NCBI RefSeq assembly: GCF_009858335.1
Contig: NZ_VMSE01000001.1
Location: 868,001-932,000, forward strand
Reading direction: 5' to 3'
From: Methylovorus glucosotrophus
GTDB lineage: Bacteria; Pseudomonadota; Gammaproteobacteria; Burkholderiales; Methylophilaceae
DNA length: 64,000 bases
Shown here: positions 61,508-64,000 of the stretch, piece after piece
Numbering within the stretch: the first letter of the stretch is position 1
Layout of the letters: every line of letters starts with the position of its first letter
Position numbers and translations under genes: made by a program
Notes under the pieces: generated by a model
What the model saw: the letters and a program-made list of their open reading frames with translations, nothing else
Database searches by the model: none
What the model was told of the DNA's origin: nothing

Positions 61508-62823
61508 CGCCGGATTTCCCCAATATCCCCCAACGCCTGGCGAACCGTCATCGCCAGCAAGCGGATTTATTGCAGGAGCTTCGTACCCCCAGGCACTGGG
61601 TAGTGCTTATTACGGTCATGGTAGTTCTGTTGATTGTTTGGGCGGCCTGGGCACCTGTTCGTATGGTGGTCCGTGCAGAGGGGCGTGTCATCCCGTCTAC
61701 CCATAGCCAGGTAGTGCAGCATCTGGAAGGCGGTGTCGTGCTTTCGATTGATGTTGCAGAAGGCGAGTTTGTGCAGAAGGGGGATGTGCTGGCGCGCATC
61801 AGCGATGTGCAGGGGGCGTCGCAAATGGGCGAGCGCCGGGTTCGAGAGCAAGCCCTGCTTGCCAGAGTATTGCGGCTAAAGGCGGAAGCAAGCGGCAGTG
61901 CCATTGCTGATTTTCATGCGCTGGACGCATCCGATGCCATACGGGCAGAACGTGAGGCTTTTCTGGCACGTCGCCAACGGCTGGAGCAGGACCAGCGCGT
62001 CACCACTGAACAGGTGGCGCAGAAGCGCTCTGAACTCGCAGAGCTGATGGCGCGCCGCAGCAACCTGGCGGCAGAGCTCGAGCTGGCACAACGCCAGCAG
62101 CAAATTTCGAATGAGATGATGCAGCGCGAGGCCGCTTCAAAGCTGGAGGTGCTGGATGCCCAGGCAAAAGTGCAACGCTTGCGCACCATGTTATCCGATG
62201 CGGATACATCGCTGCCCAGGTTAAAAGCAGCCATCGCTGAAGCTGAAGGGCGGAGCCGTGAATTGGAGTCGCGGTTTCGCGCTGAAGCCCGCACCGATCT
62301 GACGGCCGCGCAAACTGACTTGCAGCGCGTGCAAGAAGAGCTGAAAGCCAGCAGCGACCGGGTAGAACGCACGGAGTTGCGGGCACCAGTCTCAGGCATT
62401 GTGAATCGCGTCAATGTGACGACCATAGGTGGGGTGATTCGCCCGGGCGACGCCGTTGTTGAAATCACACCTTCCGATGAACACATTGTGGTTGAAGCTC
62501 GCGTCAGGCCAGCAGATCGTGCTGAGCTTCATCCAGGATTACCGGTCTATGTCCGCCTGTCAGCCTATGACTATGCTTCTTTTGGCACAACCCAGGGGCG
62601 TTTGACCGAGGTGAGCGCAGACACCATGCCTGATGAAAAAGGGGAGCGATTTTATCGCGTGCGTGTTGGACTGGATGGCAACCAGCGCGCCTTTGCTGGT
62701 CGTCCTATTGTGCCGGGCATGGTCGCCACCGCAGATATTGTGGTGGGTAGCCGCACGGTGCTTGCCTACCTGATTTCCCCGCTAACCCGCTTTGCACGAG
62801 CCGCCCTTAGTGAGCCTCGCTAA
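61504..62823 (+). CDS. HlyD family type I secretion adaptor
   Basis: The 439-residue adaptor has one N-terminal helix (WVVLITVMVVLLIVWAAW), a lipoyl/beta-barrel pattern (HLEGGVVLSIDVAEGEFVQKGDVLARI), a long periplasmic coiled coil with EAASKLEVLDAQAKVQRL, and the closing beta part (APVSGIVNRVNVTTIGGVIRPGDAVVEI). It links an inner-membrane exporter to TolC. The ABC exporter itself is not seen and may lie beyond 64000. Confidence 0.93.
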   Translation: MTPDFPNIPQRLANRHRQQADLLQELRTPRHWVVLITVMVVLLIVWAAWAPVRMVVRAEGRVIPSTHSQVVQHLEGGVVLSIDVAEGEFVQKGDVLARISDVQGASQMGERRVREQALLARVLRLKAEASGSAIADFHALDASDAIRAEREAFLARRQRLEQDQRVTTEQVAQKRSELAELMARRSNLAAELELAQRQQQISNEMMQREAASKLEVLDAQAKVQRLRTMLSDADTSLPRLKAAIAEAEGRSRELESRFRAEARTDLTAAQTDLQRVQEELKASSDRVERTELRAPVSGIVNRVNVTTIGGVIRPGDAVVEITPSDEHIVVEARVRPADRAELHPGLPVYVRLSAYDYASFGTTQGRLTEVSADTMPDEKGERFYRVRVGLDGNQRAFAGRPIVPGMVATADIVVGSRTVLAYLISPLTRFARAALSEPR

Positions 62824-62856
62824 AGGCCCCATTACTATTTGAATGAAGCCAATTTC

Positions 62857-64000
62857 ATGATGAAAACTCTCAAGCCTACGTATAGAAAACATCTTATTTT
62901 GGTGCTTTTGCCTTTGGCAATGACGATGGCCGGCGCCGTCACTTTTCATGCGTTTGTGATTCATTCGATTCTGACGAATATCGCGATCAACAGCATCATT
63001 ATTGCCACCGCAGCGTTTGGTGTGATGCTGATGCTATTAAGAGTCAGGGATATTCGATCTGAGTGGCAGATATTTGAAAGCTTTGTCTCCAGCGGCTCTG
63101 CCGAGCCATCTGCTGGCAAGTCGCTTGTCTCGGGCCTGATCTTGCGCCTTCAGCAAATTCGCCTTTCACGGCACGCATCCGTCATTGAGCAGGGGCAAGT
63201 CCAGGAGACGCTGGAGCACATGCAGGAGGTGCTCGATAGCCGACAGGAAGCCGCGCAATATATCGTCGGTTTGATGATTGCGCTGGGTCTTCTCGGCACC
63301 TTCATTGGCCTGTTGGAAACCCTGATTGCTGTGGGGGATCTGATCGGCGGCTTTGGCAAGGCAGACACCTCGCAGAATATAGATCAGGCCCTGGTCCAGC
63401 TGATAGCTACCTTGCAGTACCCACTGACTGCCATGGGCACGGCATTCAGCGCCTCGATGTTTGGTCTTCTCTGCTCGCTCATGCTGGGCATCATGCTGCT
63501 GTCGGTACGTGCGTTCCAGGCCGATTTCATGCAATTTTCGCGTGCCATGACGGAAGGCATGATCGCAGAAGCCACTCCCGCAGCCAGCACGGAAATGGAA
63601 GCGGATCATGCCTTGCTCCTATCCCGCATGGCAGAGCTGCAACGATTGCATCAGGGATTGCAAGGCGAAGTGCGTGCCCTGACAAGACAAGGCGCGGACA
63701 ACGAAATGCGCATCTCCCAGCTTTTAGCAGGCATGGAAAGGTTTGTATCCATTAACGAGAAATCGGCCCAAAACGCGGAAAGCATGAACGCACACCTGGC
63801 ATCTCTGCCAGCCTTGATCCAGCTGACGGACAGGATGGGGCACTCTGTTGAGCAACTCGCCGGGACGGTTGTGCATGCACAGCGGCAGTCGGATTTACAG
63901 CAGCAGAGTTTGGCGCAAACCCTGATCAAACACCTGTCTCTGCTGGTTGCGCAGGTGGAAACAGCGTATGGCGAGCATGCCCGGCAAAGCCATCAGCTCT
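62857..64000 (+). CDS. MotA/TolQ/ExbB-like proton channel protein (3' end outside window)
   Basis: The frame is open from the ATG at 62857 to the window end, at least 381 codons. Two hydrophobic segments lie at ~18-62, then a cytoplasmic helix region, then two more membrane segments: YIVGLMIALGLLGTFIGLLETLIAVGDL and ALVQLIATLQYPLTAMGTAFSASMFGLLCSLMLGIML (residues by position ~128-210), the MotA/ExbB signature with GTFIGL. A long cytoplasmic helical tail follows and continues past the window. Large tails like this occur in ZorA-like proteins. It completes a MotA-MotB pair inside a type I secretion locus. Confidence 0.8.
   Translation, partial: MMKTLKPTYRKHLILVLLPLAMTMAGAVTFHAFVIHSILTNIAINSIIIATAAFGVMLMLLRVRDIRSEWQIFESFVSSGSAEPSAGKSLVSGLILRLQQIRLSRHASVIEQGQVQETLEHMQEVLDSRQEAAQYIVGLMIALGLLGTFIGLLETLIAVGDLIGGFGKADTSQNIDQALVQLIATLQYPLTAMGTAFSASMFGLLCSLMLGIMLLSVRAFQADFMQFSRAMTEGMIAEATPAASTEMEADHALLLSRMAELQRLHQGLQGEVRALTRQGADNEMRISQLLAGMERFVSINEKSAQNAESMNAHLASLPALIQLTDRMGHSVEQLAGTVVHAQRQSDLQQQSLAQTLIKHLSLLVAQVETAYGEHARQSHQL

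Noticed and set aside
60824..64000. Zorya phage-defence system
   Set aside because: A MotA/MotB-like pair is present, but the genes are interleaved with TolC and HlyD and no ZorC, ZorD or ZorE is seen.
1..64000. CRISPR arrays
   Set aside because: No regularly spaced 24-40 bp repeats were seen. The repeats in the island are short, irregular and near integrase genes.

Overview
The window looks like a chromosomal segment of a Gram-negative betaproteobacterium. A methylotroph-like member of the Nitrosomonadales/Methylophilaceae is my best guess, but the sequence does not prove it. The support is: the housekeeping order ispE-tRNA-Gln-prs-rplY-pth-ychF with lolB and a TPR gene beside it; a CIRCE operator in front of rpoH, which is known in betaproteobacteria; a ubiE-ubiJ-ubiB ubiquinone operon; and moderately GC-rich core genes that contrast with AT-rich accessory genes. 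Start sites were chosen from Shine-Dalgarno spacing and 4-nt overlaps where possible. Positions read by eye may be off by a base.

Layout. 1-1034: the end of a pirin gene and a DoxX membrane protein. 1109-8308: a type VI secretion (T6SS) cargo module with VgrG, a two-enzyme peptidoglycan effector, a probable periplasmic immunity protein, a second 5'-damaged N-acetylmuramidase effector and a second immunity-like protein. It is bounded by a ~100-bp direct repeat made from the doxX 3' end and its terminator. 8449-11568: eptA, a secreted nuclease, an acetyltransferase and a lipoprotein. 11682-17634: a dabB-dabA-DUF6671 inorganic-carbon operon with a divergent LysR regulator. 17.79-19.03 kb: an AT-rich HEPN/Apea-like gene that appears split by a frameshift.

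19.39-35.09 kb: a genomic island in the 3' end of tRNA-Met. A perfect 21-bp repeat of the tRNA end lies at both borders, and a third, imperfect copy near 29.54 kb suggests two tandem elements. Element A (about 10 kb) carries a Panacea-type toxin-antitoxin pair, an EcoRII-like methylase-Vsr-restriction operon, an exported membrane protein, an XRE regulator, a serine recombinase, an AbiU2/HEPN-like protein and its own integrase. Element B (about 5.5 kb) carries a Mob/Pre relaxase with two small partners, an AlpA-like regulator, two tandem proteins sharing a C-terminal module, a lipoprotein and a P4-type integrase.

35.2-48.6 kb is core: ychF, pth, rplY, prs, tRNA-Gln, ispE, lolB and a TPR protein. 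Divergent to these is an ABC-2/GldG/DUF4340 transporter operon that runs into mutM, followed by a sodium/solute symporter. 48.9-56.7 kb: an HDOD protein, the ubi operon, DUF971, a dynamin-like GTPase with ccoS and a 36-aa membrane peptide, and rpoH under CIRCE. 56.9-58.9 kb: a TetR regulator, a TetR-C-like membrane protein and an exported SRPBCC protein, linked by shared palindromic operators. 59.2-64.0 kb: a type I secretion locus in which TolC and HlyD genes alternate with MotB-like and MotA/ExbB-like ion-channel genes. This cluster runs off the window and is one of the two most interesting candidates for an undescribed system; the other is the tandem paralogue pair in element B.
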